A program made the translations under genes and the position numbers. Under the pieces are notes generated by a model that saw only the letters and a list, made by a program, of their open reading frames with translations, was not told where the DNA came from and did no database searches. Positions 20,406 through 32,540 of a stretch of 64,000 bases of DNA are shown one piece after another. The number at the start of each line of letters is the position of its first letter. Position 1 is the stretch's first letter. This DNA comes from Capsicum annuum (lineage: Eukaryota > Streptophyta > Magnoliopsida > Solanales > Solanaceae), in the NCBI RefSeq assembly GCF_002878395.1, contig NC_061114.1, positions 167,261,937 through 167,325,936 on the forward strand, written 5' to 3'.

Positions 20406-23000
20406 TGTGATACCCCAATTTTTCCTATTAAATATTTTGCTCCCAAATGTGTCTATTCGTTAAAGCCTTTTTATCTTTCCAAGAGTCTGTTAACATCTCG
20501 GACGAAAGTGTGTTGAATTCTATTCTTTATCATGATTAATAAATTTTTAGTGTGGAATTTATGGATATGCAACCCGTCATCGCGTAAAGCATCGAATTAG
20601 CTTTCCAACAATATGTGGATCATCCAAAACGGACACTCGAGCGATGAGTTATGATCATTCCGATCTAATCATGAATAGTGGTGAATAGTAAATATGCAGA
20701 AAAAATACTGATGCCAGGCGAATTTTAGGGTCAACTTCAAATGATCATAACTCCTTGTACATAATGATCTGGGTGAGCTACTAAATATCAACAGAAAGCC
20801 CTGAGAGTCGTCTTTCCAATGAAATTGGTTTCATCCAATTTTTCCATTGAAGCAAAATGTTATGGTTGATCTACTTTAGCCTAGCAAAACAGTCCAACAA
20901 AGGACAGATTTGACATTATTTGATTTTTAAGGGTATTTTGGTCATTCTCACTCCAACCATCCGAGTAAAGCATGGATTTAAGTCCATTAAGAGCATTCAA
21001 TAGATTATTTTTCTCCAAAATTTCCTAAGGATCGAACCCTAACCCTACTACTCCAAATTTCATCCTTCCATGTCTCTTGATTGAACCATAGAAATTTCAA
21101 ATTGATTTGGGATTAGAGTAGATCATGTTGAGGGCTTCGAGAAGCACCGTTTATTTTCATGAATAAAGTTCCGAAGTCGTAAGTTCATATTCATCTTCCA
21201 TTTTTAGATATGTGGGGCTTTGAGCAAGAATAATTTTCCCGTTCTTGTGCCTGTATCTTTAATTTTTTATTATGGATTATTATGAGTTTGGAAAATGAAT
21301 TTATTTTCAAGATATCCTACCATGAGATTTTGATTATGTATATATGTAAATTATTTAAGCTTACCAATTATGATTATTTAATGGATTTATATGGTTCTTT
21401 AAGTTGAATTATGTCTAAATAATTCGATTATGAACTTATAAAGATTTGAATTGTAAGTTTTGAATCAAATGAGTATTTGACTATTTTCGTTCAATGAATT
21501 GAGATTTAATATTGGGATTCTTGGTGTTTCTATCAAGAATTGATATATTTTGAACATGTATCCACGTTTTAAGTTCAAGAATGAATTATTGGTATTTACA
21601 AGTGTTTTTGAGCCATGTGTCAAATTTTAAGCTTCCTTATGACAATTTGAGTTATTGGGTATATTGATATCGAAGTTGCAATGAGTCTTGGTATTTTTTG
21701 GATGGTTTTGATGAGTTAAACTGTTGAAAATATTACGTACTGAGTCTTCATATCCTTGTCCAAATGTCGAGTTGGTTATGATTCAATTCATTGATACCTT
21801 GTTGATGTTGAGGAAGATTAAAATATTTTGAGCTAAAATGTGTTGAGTTAGAAATCCACAAATTGATATGATTTGATAAATGAGAAAGAGATTTGATTTG
21901 GTCTTTATGATAGACCCTTGTGATGTTGTGGTAGATTTCCTAACGTGTTCTGAGCTTTTCGGGGAGTAGTACTTAGCACAGAGAGGGAAATTTGGTATTT
22001 TTCAAACCTATGTGCCACCGTAGGGTTGTTTTATGATGATATTATTAGCTAGAGAGCCCGATTGTGGTTATTGCAGTTTTAAGGTCGTACTCCCTAGCAA
22101 AGAGTATGAAGCTCCCACCAACGGGGGTTTCAAACGTTGGTATTTCACATAGCTCATGTAGGGTTGTCGGTTATAGAAAACTTTTGTTTCCGAGTCACTC
22201 CGAGATTTGAGTCAAAGAGTTAAGATGTTTATGATGTTTTATGGTTATTTATGATGATTTATAATTACCTGTGATGATTTTTGATGATATGATAATTTAT
22301 GATGATTTAGGATGATTTATCATAATTTATGATTTATAATGATTTATGTGGATTACGTGATTTTATCATATGAACTGTTTATTATGAAATTACGAAAAGT
22401 ATGATTTGATATAACTCAAGCCAAGTGAGTCATCATTGTCCGTATGTATGTTTTTATGAAATTGATTATACTTTTTATATTGTTGCATGCACCCCCACAT
22501 ACTCAGTATATTTCAAAGTGCTGACCTACATATTTCCATGGGCTACATTCTTACAAAAATGTAGGTACAAACTGTAGCACACATATCATGTTCAGCTGGG
22601 TCGCAGCTTTCGATCGGCAGGTGATTAGTCCTTTTGATTCAGGGACTTGAGTTGTTTAGATTTGAGGTGTATTGTATTTTTTGTATTCAGTCGTATTGAG
22701 TAGGGGTAGTTGGGAGTCATGACCCGGCTATCTTTTGTCAATGCTAGTAGAGGCTTCATAGACAGTCACTAGTAGTCAGTGTATTTAGTTTTAGATTTGT
22801 ATATATTTGAGCAGAATTGTGACTGTGTAAATTTAATTTCATGTTGGTCAGACTAAGTTATGGGTTATTTCCTCATTATTCCTTCTATTTTATGTATTTT
22901 ATTCAGGTTTTTTGGGTTATGCCAGATGAAGGGTTGCTTGGGGTCACTTGTGACCTTAACCACCATGTGACATCTCGGGATTCGATTTTAGGGTGTTACA
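20406..23000 (+). repeat. LARD 3' LTR
   Basis: 2595 bp, paired with 13875-16495. It starts tgtgataccccaat and ends gggtgttaca. The open frame at 22841-23038 is LTR sequence running into the resumed Athila1 ORF and is not a gene. Confidence 0.93.
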
Positions 23001-23273
23001 GAGAGAAAGGCCTAATAGTGATGAAGAAAGAAAAGTAGAGAAGAGTGTGAGAAAGAAGGCTGAAAAAGAGAAGACGAAGAAGGTGATGATCGAGTCCCGA
23101 GCTAACAATGAGAAAAAAAGAGGAGGCCTTTCGATTGAGGGTCATAGGTTCCTCAACTAGTTGGACTCCAACAACTTCTAGGACAGATGTGTCAGCACGG
23201 AGGGAGGCTCCCGATGGAGATGAGGAAGCTGAGGATGCAGCAGCACGGTTAGGGACTCATGATCCCCGTGCTT
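23001..23273 (+). pseudogene. Extra ORF of Athila1, part 2
   Basis: Directly after the LARD 3' LTR and the second GAGAG copy, a strongly charged coding-like stretch continues the basic tail of part 1: Glu/Lys/Arg-rich with VEKSVRKKAEKEKTKKV, followed after frame changes by a segment rich in Ala, Glu and Asp (DEEAEDAAARLGTH) and a stop near 23273. It is the C-terminal end of the interrupted protein. Low-complexity charge makes homology hard to judge, but position and composition fit continuity with 13294-13869. Confidence 0.6.
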
Positions 23274-24620
23274 GATCTATTCTAGGTATACCCTAACACT
23301 TAGTTCAGTTTTTCTTTGATTTTAAGTTGAGGGTGTAGGGTGAGTTGTTGTTGTAACATGTTGTAGTTGACTAGCAGAAATACAAGTACTTGAGGCAGTA
23401 AACATGGTTTTGTTATTTTGTGAACACCTCTCAAGTAGTCTGATTGTTTAACTGTGTGATTTGCGTCTAATTGTGACCAATGCGCATCCTGTTATGGTAT
23501 TAGTTCTAGTTACATGGTAATCATTACTAAACAATTGCATGAACCGGATAAGTAGTAACTTGTGATATACTTGTGTGCCATGTGCGTGTGAGATCTTACT
23601 TAGTTCTCTTTGTATGTTGAATCCAGAACTTGCCTGGTTAGTCTTACGTTGGTTAAAGAATAGGGGTTAGAAAAGGATCATAGGCTGTTTTGATATTAAC
23701 CCACTTTTACCCTAAATGACCTTCCCTGTATGCATAATATCCCTTAATCCCTATTTTGAGCCTGAATAGCCTATTTCTTTTTATGATACCTATCACCGTC
23801 CCATTTATATCATAATGAACCTATTTTGGCCCTGGTCCTCCTTGGACACTATGCACCTAGACTTACGTAAATGACCTAAGTTGAGGGTGTCTATCATAGG
23901 GGTGCATGATATAAAATAAGTATGAAGAAAGGTAGAATAAAAAAAAGGGATAAAAAGTTTTGTGCAGTGGAGAAAAATAAGAAAAGAAAAGTTATGAAAA
24001 AAAAAAGTGATTGTAGAAAAGACTGCACCCATCCTGAATATGTATGATCAAGAATAGAAAAGAATATAAAAAGGTTAATAAGTGAGACCCCAGAAGTTAG
24101 TGTAGTGTCAAGGAGGCCTAGTCACTTTAAATATCATCGAGTATCATATCAGCCCCTAGCCTACATTACAAGCCAAAGAGAAGACCTATAGTCATCCTAG
24201 CTGACCTATCTAAAAATCTTGGTAATGAAAATAAGGGCAAGCCTATGGTATTTGGCATACATTGATTGGAACTTTATTCTAAGAGTGAGCGTCTGTTGAT
24301 TGCCCCCTTGGTTACATATGTGATGTCTGATATAAGTGAAGTGGGACTTCTTTGTAGTGAGGGCACACTGGTTACGTTACTAGCTGCTAACTTGTTTGGA
24401 TAGTGTAATCTTGGTACATGCATGGGTTTTGTTGCTGAATTGATGCCATATCTTGATTCTTCTGTGTCACATTGTTGTTCTTCAATAATATGCAAAGTTG
24501 TTTTAAATTTAATTGACCTTGGAGATAGTGAAAATGTTTTGAGATAATATGGATTGTTGACTCCCGAATGTACATTGTATCCTCTTGGTTATGTTTTAGT
24601 TGCTTGAGAACAACCAATTG
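23274..24620 (+). other. Athila1 3' untranslated region
   Basis: No protein family is visible. The open frames at 23805-24032 (-) and 24274-24771 (both strands) look fortuitous, the last running into the LTR. Such long non-coding stretches before the 3' LTR are usual in Athila elements. Confidence 0.6.
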
Positions 24621-24637
24621 TTTTAAGTGGAGGGTGT
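24621..24637 (+). other. Polypurine-tract region of Athila1
   Basis: ttttaagtggagggtgt stands directly before the 3' LTR. It is an interrupted purine run, as expected for an old copy. Confidence 0.65.
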
Positions 24638-26111
24638 TGATGTGTGAGCAGGTGCTAACACATTTGAGGCTTTTAACTAAGAATAATTTCAAAGTCTTAA
24701 GCAACTATTGTCATTTTTTGATTGTTTTCTCTTTGATAATGCAGGAAAGACAAGATGCAAAGAAAACCTAAGACAATAAGAGAAAAAAGGTGAATTTGGA
24801 ACAAGTGGCAAAGAAAGTGTAGTTGACAACTTGTCTGATAAGTCGTCTACTTTGTGATAAGTTATAAAAATCATTGTTAGTTGTAACCAGTGTGAGGTAG
24901 TGGGAGTAGAAGTGTAACGACATTCCCTAATAAGCCATCAGGAATGCCTTCATACCAAGGAAAATATGATGAAACTACAAGGGGACCTGGCGATAATTCT
25001 GATAAGTCGTCAGAATCCTCATAAGCCATCAGAGTGTCATCATCATCCTAAGGAAGAAATCATCAAACTTGGAGAAGAAGCTGGCGATATGTCTGATAAG
25101 TCGTCAGACTCCTAATAAGGCATCACACTTCATCGTCACCTGTACGAGAAAAGATCTATAATCTGTGATTTGTTTCCATAATTAGGCTGAAGTATTTAAG
25201 GCATAATTTAGGGCTATTCTGAGCATCTTGAACTTCACATTTTCATCAAGTTTTTTCTCTAGTTTTCTCTGCAACATTACAGTTTACTTTTGGAGAAATA
25301 ATTATTTTTTTTAGGGATTTTCTATTGAGATTTAGAAGGAGAAACACTTGTATATATTCATCATTCTGTAAGTTATCCTCTATCATACTATGAATACAAT
25401 TGGCATTATTGTTTTCTACGTTATAAGTAGCTAATTCCTATAACCTGAGTTGTGGGATATATGAGTTTGGGTTTGTAACGTAACTAAGTGTTCAAGATTT
25501 TAATGGTGGCAGAAACTTCTTGTTAATTCCATTATTTTATATTCTGAATATTGGTTGCAAACAATAGGCCTTGCTTACTAGTGATTTTCTTGAGATAAGA
25601 AATCAACCCTAGTAAGAAGCGAATTATCAACAGGGACTTCAAAGCATCAAACTTCCATTTAATAATTAATGTTGTAACAAGATTAATTAACTTGATATAA
25701 TATCCTATAGTGAAATATAAATTCCCTAAGTTCAAAAGAATTAGGTGGTTACATGTCTAATTAGGTAGACAAAAAGTTAGACATAACTTTGACAAGAATA
25801 GTCTGTTGTTCCTACCTACCACAAGATTCTTGAACCGTTACTACCGTCTGTCAAATCCCAACAACTATAGTGAACATAACTCTGATTTCGTTTATCATAT
25901 TGATTTCAAACACTGAATTGACAAGTAATTATTTGCTACCTTTTTAAAAAATCCCATTCACAGGAAACAACTAACTATCAGTTGATTAAACCACGAATAA
26001 CTCAAATTCAAGCCATATTCCCATGTGGCATTCGACCCCAACCTAGTTGGGTTATATCATGACAACGTTTGCTTACATTCTCAAAAGAGAGGTATAGTTT
26101 GAGCATTATCA
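24638..26111 (+). repeat. Athila1 3' LTR
   Basis: 1474 bp, starting tgatgtgtgagcagg and ending gagcattatca. It is followed by CTAAC, the matching TSD copy. It differs from the 5' LTR by scattered substitutions and small indels. Confidence 0.9.
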
Positions 26112-27767
26112 CTAACCCATGTGCTGGTACGTGCTATGAGCACTAAATAAAATAATAACAATGGACATGTGTGGAAAAAAACTGATAAAACAATAAATTC
26201 TGAATACCGAGAATACGAATGAACCATAAGTAAGAACCAACCAATAGGACTAATAAAACTTACTAACTATCTAACTGACTGTCTGAAATCCTCTAAATGG
26301 ACTAAGGAGTTGATAGGATAGACCCTCAAATAAATCCAACTGACTGAATAAAATAAAATACTAAAATAAATGAATAATCATTATATGTCCTCGATGGATG
26401 AGGACTCACCACTACAGCTACTGTATTACGCTAAGCTATATAACTTTGTGTCCAAACCTATGATATATGACAACATAGTGCAAAAAAGAGTATGCGGTCA
26501 ATACTTTGAATGCACTGGTATACAATATGAGGACAGGATGATATGCATGGGTTAATATGCATATGAAATAAGAACTAACTGAATAGCATAAGGTGACTGA
26601 GAATGCATGAAAACTGTAATATCTGAGAATGCAAGACTAAGTGTATATTTGTTATGTTACTGAGTTAATCTATAATCTGAACGATTTAAAACTAAATATC
26701 TAAAAGTATGTACACTTAGTCAAGCAAACCTGAACTGAATATACACTAAATACTGTACAAAGATTATAGGAGGTGTTATCTAATCGACATTCTCTAATCT
26801 AAGCTAATTAGGGTCCAACCTATAACCCCAGTTAGAAAGGTGTCAGTACCGTGCCACGGGTACTATCATTGGCTATGTAGATCCACTAAACTGGTATCAC
26901 AAAAGACCAGTGTGTCAAGCCTAAACTATTGGGTGACCCCTAAGAGGAAGTCAAACCTAAACTTATGGGTGATTCCTCATATCTTACGCCTGCTACTTAG
27001 TTCTGGAATACGGAGACTACTACTAATGAATCTACCTAACTGATGGGGAAGTCTCTACCCCTGCATTTGCTCGATACTAAACCCTACTCCTAACTGAATT
27101 AACACTGGTACTGAACTGAACTAAACTCAATTGAATGTTATTGCATAACTGATAGTAATCATCATGAATATGAATATTTGAGTATACTGATAAGATTCAT
27201 GGATTAACTGTTTGAATACTTGTAAAGCTGAATTCATGTAAAACACGTAAGTATCGGGTGTTCAAAACCCACCGGCAGTAAATGGAATTACTAACAATGC
27301 CATATAAAAGCTTTGAAACCATAATAGGGGATCATTATTCAAAACCCCACACTTAGGCAATTCATCAAGAACATGAGAGTCATGACATAAGCATGGGTAT
27401 AAATAAAGTATGCGAGAATAACATGATCAAAAGACAAAAATGACAAATGAGGGATTTAACGTAAAGCTTTTAACATTCAAAACATGTAATGGCTCATTCC
27501 GCTTGAGAACACTCAAAAATAGCTTGAAATTAAATTAACAAGAGATTTATGGAGATAGTTCAATTTAAACATGTAAAACTGAAAATTTAAAAAACAAAAA
27601 GGGTTCTTGTACTCCATGGGTTAAAGGAGCCATGTATGAACATCACACATACCTGAAGTATAAGCCTTGAGATAAATTCTTAAAGTTGTTATTGTTCTTG
27701 AGCAAACCCTAATTGCTTGAGGAAGAGGAAGAAACCATCATTTTGATTTATTTATGATGAATTGTGT
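26112..27767 (-). repeat. H 3' LTR, inner piece (truncated)
   Basis: This continues 8621-8687 after one TSD length. It has the same landmarks as the LTRs at 54534 and 60801 in the same order (acccatg, a bipartite 'cctcgatggatgaggactcaccac' type segment near 26390, GGTAGGTGAC-like blocks near 26850-27060). About 450 bases of the expected right end are missing: the sequence changes near 27768 directly into Athila integrase. The frames at 26370 and 26840 are fortuitous. Confidence 0.7.
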
Positions 27768-28027
27768 TTTATGTTATGAATTGGGTGGTGTGGGGTCGCT
27801 ACTCTATATTGTTTCCCTCTGTATTTTTCCAAAGCCGCCTGAACCACTTTGTTGTAAAAATGAGATCCTCCGTCACTTATAATAGTACATGGTACTCCAA
27901 AGCGAGAGAAGTTTTCTTTCTGAGAAATGCAACAACTCTCTTTCCTTTATTATCCGACAAGGTGACATCTTCGACCCATTTTGATACATAATTAACAACA
28001 ACTAGAATGTACGTCATCCCTTATGAG
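27768..28027 (-). pseudogene. pol: Athila2 integrase fragment, distal part
   Basis: On the minus strand this reads ENFSRFGVPCTIISDGGSHF (about 27915-27860) and then a YRVATPHHP-like piece (about 27795-27770). These are the second catalytic Asp region and the following HP segment of the Athila integrase core. It continues the reading broken at 37348 by the nested gag-only element. It stops at 27768 against the truncated H LTR, before the catalytic Glu region. Confidence 0.8.
28023..28027. repeat. Target-site duplication ATGAG (left copy, gag-only element)
   Basis: ATGAG precedes the LTR at 28028 and recurs at 37348-37352 directly after the other LTR. Confidence 0.92.
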
Positions 28028-28929
28028 TGTAACACCTCAATTTTCTAAATCAAAATGCTACACGGTCTCATGACCTCGAAGGACCACAAAGCTAACCCAT
28101 GATTAATATCTATACTTGTATACTGTATAATATATCATAAAATGCGGAAACATGAACATGAAAGACCATAAGGTTCAAACTGAATAAATATCTGATAACA
28201 AAATATCTGAAAAAGGTATAACAATACCAAAATAAGTCATAAATACTGAAAATAATGAGATCGGAATATCAAATTTGACATCTAGTCTGAAAGCCTCTAA
28301 CAGAATTGAATAAGGAGTTGAAGGAACATGTCTCCAACTAAATCCATCTAGAAACTGAATAGTAAATGTAGCAATAATCATATCATCCTCGAATGAGAAG
28401 GACTCACTGCATACTCTGAACACTGGAATGCTACTGCTGATCTAGAGGTCATGCCTCTAAACCTATGCTGTAACATAAGAGAAAGAACCATAGCGCAAAT
28501 GCGTTAGTATGTCTGAATGTACTGAGTATATGAGTGAGGTAGGCCAAATGCAAAGGGTTATATGCATGAACAATGCTGACTAATATGAACGTGAGAATAC
28601 ATACATGCATACATAATTATAACTGAACTCGTAGAGATACTGACTACTGAGTTTGAATACTAACAACATAGTGTACTGATACTGAGATACTGAATAGATG
28701 AATGACTATTTTAGACAGTTAGAATTATGAAGAACTAATCTGGTTGACTGTGTCTGACAGTCCTAAATCTGAATACTGATATCATTAATTCTGATAATTG
28801 ATATAACTGATACATGAGTTTAGAAAACTGATATAACTATGATGATCGGCCTAACCGATGTAACTGATACTGAGCGACTGTATCTTACAATCTAAGTTCT
28901 AATAGAGCTATCTGAGTTTCGTTCTACTT

Positions 28930-29500
28930 AAAGTAACTAAACCTGAGATCAATCCTATCTAGTGGGTGATCATGAGTATACTGATAATAAGAATGATTTG
29001 ACTTAGTCTTAGATCAGTCCTATCTAGCGGGTGATCTTTAAATCTAATGATTCGAATACTGATTAATCATAGTTCAGATTAGTCCTTGCTAATGGGTGAT
29101 CTTGAAGTCTATTTACAAATGATAAACATTGACTGTATCTAACAGTACTGAATCTGTACTAATTAACTGAGTTGACTGTATCTGACAGTCCTGAATTTGT
29201 AATTGAAACTGTGGGATGTGTTCATCTGACCGACATGCCCTAAGGTAAGCTGACTGGGGAATAATCTCTACCCTGACTGGAAGGTTGTCAGTATCGCACC
29301 ACCAGTACAGACATCTGCTATGGAGTCAGTCCTAATCTAGCGGGTGACTCCTGGGATCAGTCCTATACATATAAATGTGCTAACGTGTGACCCCTAAGTA
29401 TGTCAGTCCTATCTAACGGGTGACATCTCGTACCTATGCTGGCAACGTATTTATGGAACTTAGGGATTGCTTCTAGGGATCTCAGTCCTATTCTAGTGGG
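28930..29500 (-). repeat. Dispersed 'GATCAGTCCTATCTAGCGGGTGATC' phrase repeats in the LTR
   Basis: A roughly 20-25 bp phrase built on tcagtcctatctagcgggtga is repeated at irregular 60-120 bp spacing, for example near 28949, 29013, 29072, 29327, 29353, 29402 and 29480. The same set is in the partner LTR (about 34750-35310). Each phrase is flanked by gatc...gatc, giving short inverted ends. Confidence 0.7.
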
Positions 29501-30780
29501 TGAGCCCCCATCCCTAGGTTTGCTCAGTGCTGAATCCTACTCCCATCTGAAAGATACTAAACTAAATTACTGGGCTAAACTGAATAACTAAACTAAAATG
29601 ATTAGCTGAACTGATACTGATTAACTAGACTAATACTAGTGGTATTATGTAGCGGAGATAAAACTAAGTTTACTGGAATCCGACGACTTATGAAATATAA
29701 TGAGTTCTGAGGACTGGCTGAGAGTACTGAAGTTAGTGAGATTGAATTTGAATACTAAGGTTATAGATATTACGGAGTACGAGATCACTGAGATTACTGA
29801 ACTACTGAGATTACTGGATTTTTCCTGAGTCACATGACTGACTGAATTCTATATATCAGGGATTGGCTGAGAGTGTCGTGATAGCATGACATGGCTCTAG
29901 GCACACAACTATATTTTTGGGTACGAATACCCCCAGGACTCAATGGAAGGAAACTAACACAACATGACTGACTTGATTATAAGATCGGAGTCCACAATTC
30001 ACATTATCATAAATAGAAGATATTATACATCATGTAGTTCCTCAACATATTAAGCATGGTAGGGAGTACATAGCTATATCTCATGTGCATATTGTATATC
30101 TCCATTATAATACATGCTTCATACCATAATAATAGCAACACATAAAAAGCATGGAATTCATATTAAAGTATATAACTAACATGGACTTGTCATTTCGACA
30201 TCATGGAACCATATAAACATGAATTTCTAGTATCCTAAGCATTTTATAGAACACCTTGTATGCAATCTTTAAGGCAAAGTTGTGTTTCATAACTTGTACC
30301 ATTTTACACAATCTAAGGTCATAGTTTTCAAATAACAAGCATATATATTTCATGAAAACACCGCTATATAGCATCTTGAAACTTAAACAACAATTATCAT
30401 CATGTACATACTCATATCACCACAAAAAGTTTACAAAATAATATTTAAAACATAGTTCATGAGCTCTATGAACGGATTGGATCCATAGATGAACACTACG
30501 CATACCTTAGAAAGGAAACCTTGATGATTTACTGGATAGTTCTTGGATTGGGAAACTTAATTCTTGATTATCTTAGAAAAAGGCTTGAATCTTGCTTTTG
30601 AGAGATGAGTTTGATGGAAATTCTAATCTTGTGGTTGAGAGCGTAAGAGAGGGTTTTTTAGATGCTTAACTGAAGAAACATAGGAAAAATTATGCCTCTT
30701 TAGGGTTATAAGTCATAGGACGTAAAGTAAAAAGACCAAAATACCCTTATGAAAGAAATTCCCAGTTGCTGAAAATAATA

Positions 30781-31190
30781 GCTGACGACATTTGTGAGAA
30801 GGCGTCAAAAATGTGGTAAGCCATCAAAAATGTCGTCACATTGAAGCTGGATTCTGCCTAAGGCTGACGACATTTGTGACATGGTGTTAAAAATGTGGTA
30901 AGCCATCAAAAATGTCATCACACAGAAGCTGGATTCTACCTAAGGCTGACGACATTTGTGACATGGTGTCAAAAATGTAGTAAGCCATCAAAAATATCGT
31001 CTCACAGAAGCTGGATTCTGCCTAAGGCTGACGACATTTGTGACATGGCATCAAGAATATGGTAATCTACCATGAATGTCGTCACTTAGGAGCTGGTTTC
31101 TACCTAAGGCTGACGACCTTCGTGATAGGGCATCACAAATGTGGTAAGCTACCACAAATGTCGTCACACTATTTCCATCTAGACATGCTA
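30781..31190 (-). repeat. 82-bp tandem repeat (5 copies) with internal inverted repeat
   Basis: Units begin with gctgacgac at 30781, 30863, 30945, 31027 and 31109, exactly 82 bases apart. In the first unit TGACGACATTT (30783-30793) pairs with AAATGTCGTCA (30828-30838), a perfect 11-bp stem; later units keep it with a few changes. The last unit is most diverged. Confidence 0.92.
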
Positions 31191-31522
31191 GAGTAAAATA
31201 GGAATAACTCTTTGTTCCGATATTGGATTTAGCTGAAATTGGTATCGTTGGAAATATAATTCAATTATATATCTGTTGATATATCATGATCTAAAAAATT
31301 CTAAGTATAATGTGAGATATGCTCATTTGCAGTTGACTATACCAATATCCTTCTAAAGAATTCTATTGGTAAGGAATGTTTTGATTCGACTGATAGCTGG
31401 GATTTATTTGAAGCCTTAATATACATCTAACTTAATCATAAAACTATAAAAGAACCATGATTTACTGTGAATGAGCTTGGTACATGGCTATAATATTGGT
31501 TTGGATCTTTCAGGGTATTACC

Positions 31523-31541
31523 ATATGTCCCCCTTAGAAAC
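31523..31541 (-). other. Polypurine tract of the gag-only element (complement)
   Basis: atatgtcccccttagaaac on the plus strand, i.e. a purine run next to the 3' LTR on the minus strand. Confidence 0.8.
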
Positions 31542-32540
31542 ATTCATCCTCAAATAATGACTACTTGAGAGGGGAGGAAACATAAAATGACGCATATATA
31601 GCATGAATGATTGATCATGATTTCATGGCTGTACATGCATATCTGATGCATGAGTAGCTGATTTATGAATGTAGGACTGAGTGTTTTGATAAACTAAGTT
31701 TTTCAAACTGAGAATTCATATCTGATGCATAACTGATAAAATAAATCTATGCACATCTAATGCATGACTATATGACTGACATGATACATGAATGCATGAT
31801 TGAAAGTAATGTTAAGCTGACCACGTATATCTGATGCGTGAATACATGACTAAACTGACTTATGAACATACAACTGAACATGCAATGGTAAAGGCATAAA
31901 TATTGAACTGAAATATGAGAACATGACTGATTCTGCCACATCATATATGGACTGAATATCATGAACTGAACTGAACCTTTGAATACTTAACTTAAAGCTG
32001 AGGTCTAACTTGAAGGTCAACTTATGAGTACCCTCTATTCTAGACTGAATTAGTTATGCAAGGAGAGATTGAAGGATCTAAGGCATGAGAGCATTAAGAG
32101 AAAGTGGGGTATCTCCCCCTTGGGATGCTATGTTCCTCTAAGAACGCTTACCTAACGGAGATATTGGGTGATGCACAGGGCATCTATAAACTAGATCATA
32201 ACTAAAATTTGGGATTCTGAAACTAATGAATGATGCATGAGATGAACTAAACTCGCAACTACTAGGAGTTTCTACCTTGAAATTGTTACATTCTCTGAGG
32301 TTTTGGATAGCATGAATAGATGCAAGGATAAGAAAACAAGCTATAAAAATCTAACTGCTCAGTTGCTAAACTGACTTGCTAGCTTTACTAGCTAACTCAT
32401 ACTGAAATATATTCTTGAATGAGAGAAAGAGATCAAACAATGCATACTATAAACAAAAAAGACTGGTAACATACCTGAATCTAAGTCAGGGAAACTTTCT
32501 GCATTAGGACGGGTCTGGAGTGCATAAAGTCTATTCTAAC
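31542..32540 (-). other. Non-coding interval of the gag-only element with ATCTGATGCATGA motif
   Basis: This lies between gag and the 3' LTR, where pol should be. I see no RT or integrase. The motif atatctgatgcatga recurs with small changes near 31639, 31711, 31753 and 31827. Confidence 0.65.

Larger units (their letters stand above)
13875..23000 (+). mobile_element. LARD-like non-autonomous LTR element nested in Athila1
   Basis: Two LTRs of about 2.6 kb (13875-16495 and 20406-23000) start tgtgata and end gggtgttaca. They flank a 3.9-kb interior with no recognisable Gag or Pol. A Met-tRNA primer site at 16500 and a purine tract at 20391 are present, and a perfect GAGAG TSD brackets the element. 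This matches the large retrotransposon derivative (LARD) pattern: it moves only with proteins from another element. The leader after the PBS (16512-16650) resembles Tekay-type leaders, so a chromovirus is the likely helper lineage. Its insertion splits the Athila1 extra ORF. Confidence 0.93.
8688..26111 (+). mobile_element. Athila1: non-autonomous Athila-like element with an extra ORF
   Basis: LTRs at 8688-10177 and 24638-26111 face the same way, start tgatgtgtgagc, and are bounded by a perfect CTAAC TSD. An Asp-tRNA primer site follows the 5' LTR and a purine tract precedes the 3' LTR. The interior holds gag, protease and an ORF resembling 'putative plant transposon protein' but no RT, RNase H or integrase. 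It must therefore have been mobilised by proteins of autonomous Athila relatives such as Athila2. Without the nested LARD (13875-23000 plus one TSD copy) the element is about 8.3 kb. Confidence 0.9.
28028..31522 (-). repeat. 3' LTR of the gag-only element
   Basis: About 3495 bp, starting tgtaacacctc and ending gggtattacc (last CA mutated), co-linear with 33824-37347. Its rightmost part (the LTR beginning in element sense) carries the 82-bp tandem array at 30781-31190. Between 28930 and 29500 a phrase of the type atcagtccta(t)ctagcgggtgat recurs about eight times. Confidence 0.92.

Noticed and set aside
23805..24771. Several short frames in the Athila1 3' region as an env-like gene
   Set aside because: They lie on both strands, overlap one another and the LTR, and have no signal peptide plus membrane-anchor arrangement in the sense direction.
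30781..31190. CRISPR-like array
   Set aside because: The 82-bp units are contiguous tandem repeats without spacers, they lie in an LTR in a plant genome, and no cas-like gene exists.
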